A DNA stretch of 14,527 bases from an uncultured Fimbriimonadales bacterium (lineage in GTDB: Bacteria; Armatimonadota; Fimbriimonadia; Fimbriimonadales; GBS-DC). The notes under the pieces were generated by a model. That model was not told the origin of the DNA. It did not search any database and worked only from the letters and a program-made list of their open reading frames with translations. Below are positions 14,142 through 14,527 of this stretch, in pieces. Position 1 is the first letter of the stretch, and each line of letters opens with the position of its first letter. The position numbers were made by a program, and so were the translations under genes. The stretch spans positions 1-14,527 of the forward strand of contig CALGZO010000321.1 of assembly GCA_937934465.1 (NCBI GenBank), in the 5' to 3' direction.

Positions 14142-14527
14142 AGAATGGGCATCCTGCAGGTGGCTCCTGTATTTGGTCATAGCCTCGCTCCTTGTAGAAA
14201 TTCGTAAAGTTCGCCTGGTAAGTTGGATTGCTAAAAGGAAACTCACTATCGAACTCACGCTGTAGATTGGTAAGGGTCTTCAATCCTAGTGTTCCTGCAT
14301 ATTTGGTGCTGAACGCCGCCTGATACCACTGTTTTAACTCACTTTCTCGAATGACGCCCCTAATACGGTTTCCAAGCTGGGAGGCAACCAGTTGTATAGT
14401 TTCAGCCTCGGCGTCTCGACAGACAATAACTATCTCTTCAGCAGTGGTGGACTCCGCAACATCCTCAGCAACTTCCCTCGATAGCGTCACATGCTTGACC
14501 TGAACAATTGGTCCGAAGTTTGCCCAC
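14125..14527 (-). CDS. HaeII-family type II restriction endonuclease, C-terminal part (cut by the window edge)
   Basis: The last 133 codons are visible. The frame is open through the right edge, so the GTG at 14490 is an internal valine and not a start. The fragment reads WANFGPIVQVKHVTLS at its beginning, followed by AEDVAESTTAEEIVIVC, ELKQWYQAA and FYKERGYDQI. From memory this matches the C-terminal half of HaeII (there WSNFGxxIQVKHLSL, AEDIVSSISADRIVIVC, WYEKAL, QNRGYDI). HaeII cuts RGCGC^Y. The QVK (14494-14502) would be the E/Q-x-K part of the PD-(D/E)xK active site, and the preceding aspartate should lie just outside the window. The gene overlaps the methyltransferase start by 17 bp and is therefore translated with it. 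Hand-counted G+C here is well below the window's norm. Confidence 0.85.
   Translation of the reverse strand, partial: WANFGPIVQVKHVTLSREVAEDVAESTTAEEIVIVCRDAEAETIQLVASQLGNRIRGVIRESELKQWYQAAFSTKYAGTLGLKTLTNLQREFDSEFPFSNPTYQANFTNFYKERGYDQIQEPPAGCPFYEPDE
14152..14157 (-). promoter_or_regulatory. Ribosome binding site of the methyltransferase gene
   Basis: GCAGGA on the minus strand lies ten bases before the ATG at 14141, inside the end of the nuclease gene. It selects this ATG over the earlier in-frame ones and implies translational coupling of nuclease and methyltransferase. Confidence 0.5.

Noticed and set aside
14142..14258. Longer start for the methyltransferase
   Set aside because: It would deepen the overlap with the nuclease gene, and the added residues look unlike the family. 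GCAGGA supports the ATG at 14141.
14125..14490. Reading the right-edge gene as a complete 121-residue protein starting at GTG 14490
   Set aside because: The frame is open to the edge, and the upstream codons (WANFGPIVQVKH) continue the HaeII-like similarity, so the gene is partial and the GTG is internal.

Overview
This is a chromosomal window from a GC-rich bacterium. It holds eight complete protein genes and one gene cut by the right edge. No rRNA, tRNA, CRISPR array, insertion sequence or phage gene was seen. The gene set (RimO, an NAD(P)-dependent aldehyde dehydrogenase, a zinc-binding chemoreceptor, RodA, phytoene synthase) suggests a motile, rod-shaped, possibly carotenoid-pigmented bacterium. 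A Gram-positive-type LexA-like operator and a two-component-regulator propeller fused to a helical domain would fit a terrabacterial lineage such as Armatimonadota. That placement is a guess from protein style, not a demonstrated assignment.

Layout, left to right. Positions 1-257 hold no gene I can support. Then comes a minus-strand pair, aldehyde dehydrogenase (1615-3210) and rimO (258-1598), separated by 16 bp. The aldehyde dehydrogenase diverges from a plus-strand chemoreceptor (3362-5656) across 151 bp that carry a perfect LexA-like palindrome and a clear TATAAT promoter. The chemoreceptor converges, across a strong 10-bp hairpin, with a minus-strand gene (5695-7896) for a beta-propeller joined to a probable alpha/alpha-toroid domain of unknown function. 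That gene diverges from plus-strand rodA (7978-9108), whose 3' end overlaps by 32 bp the 3' end of a large minus-strand membrane glycosyltransferase gene (9077-10930).

The right third is a tight minus-strand run: a HaeII-like restriction endonuclease (partial, 14125 to the edge), a zinc-ribbon amino-methyltransferase (11916-14141, 17-bp overlap), phytoene synthase crtB (10943-11890, 25-bp gap) and the membrane glycosyltransferase (12-bp gap). The endonuclease and methyltransferase look like a restriction-modification module. Their DNA is visibly poorer in G+C than the rest: hand counts in three 60-base stretches give 25 G+C at 14221-14280 and 23 at 12961-13020, against 42 at 9721-9780. This is consistent with horizontal acquisition.

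The two most interesting signals are the following. First, a HaeII-type nuclease is paired with a DPPY-type, zinc-ribbon methyltransferase, a combination whose chemistry does not obviously fit the known HaeII site. Second, a GGTAnnnT box lies 6-8 bases before the start codons of rimO, rodA and crtB, none of which has a well-placed Shine-Dalgarno sequence. This suggests leaderless transcripts, while other genes in the window use ordinary ribosome binding sites.
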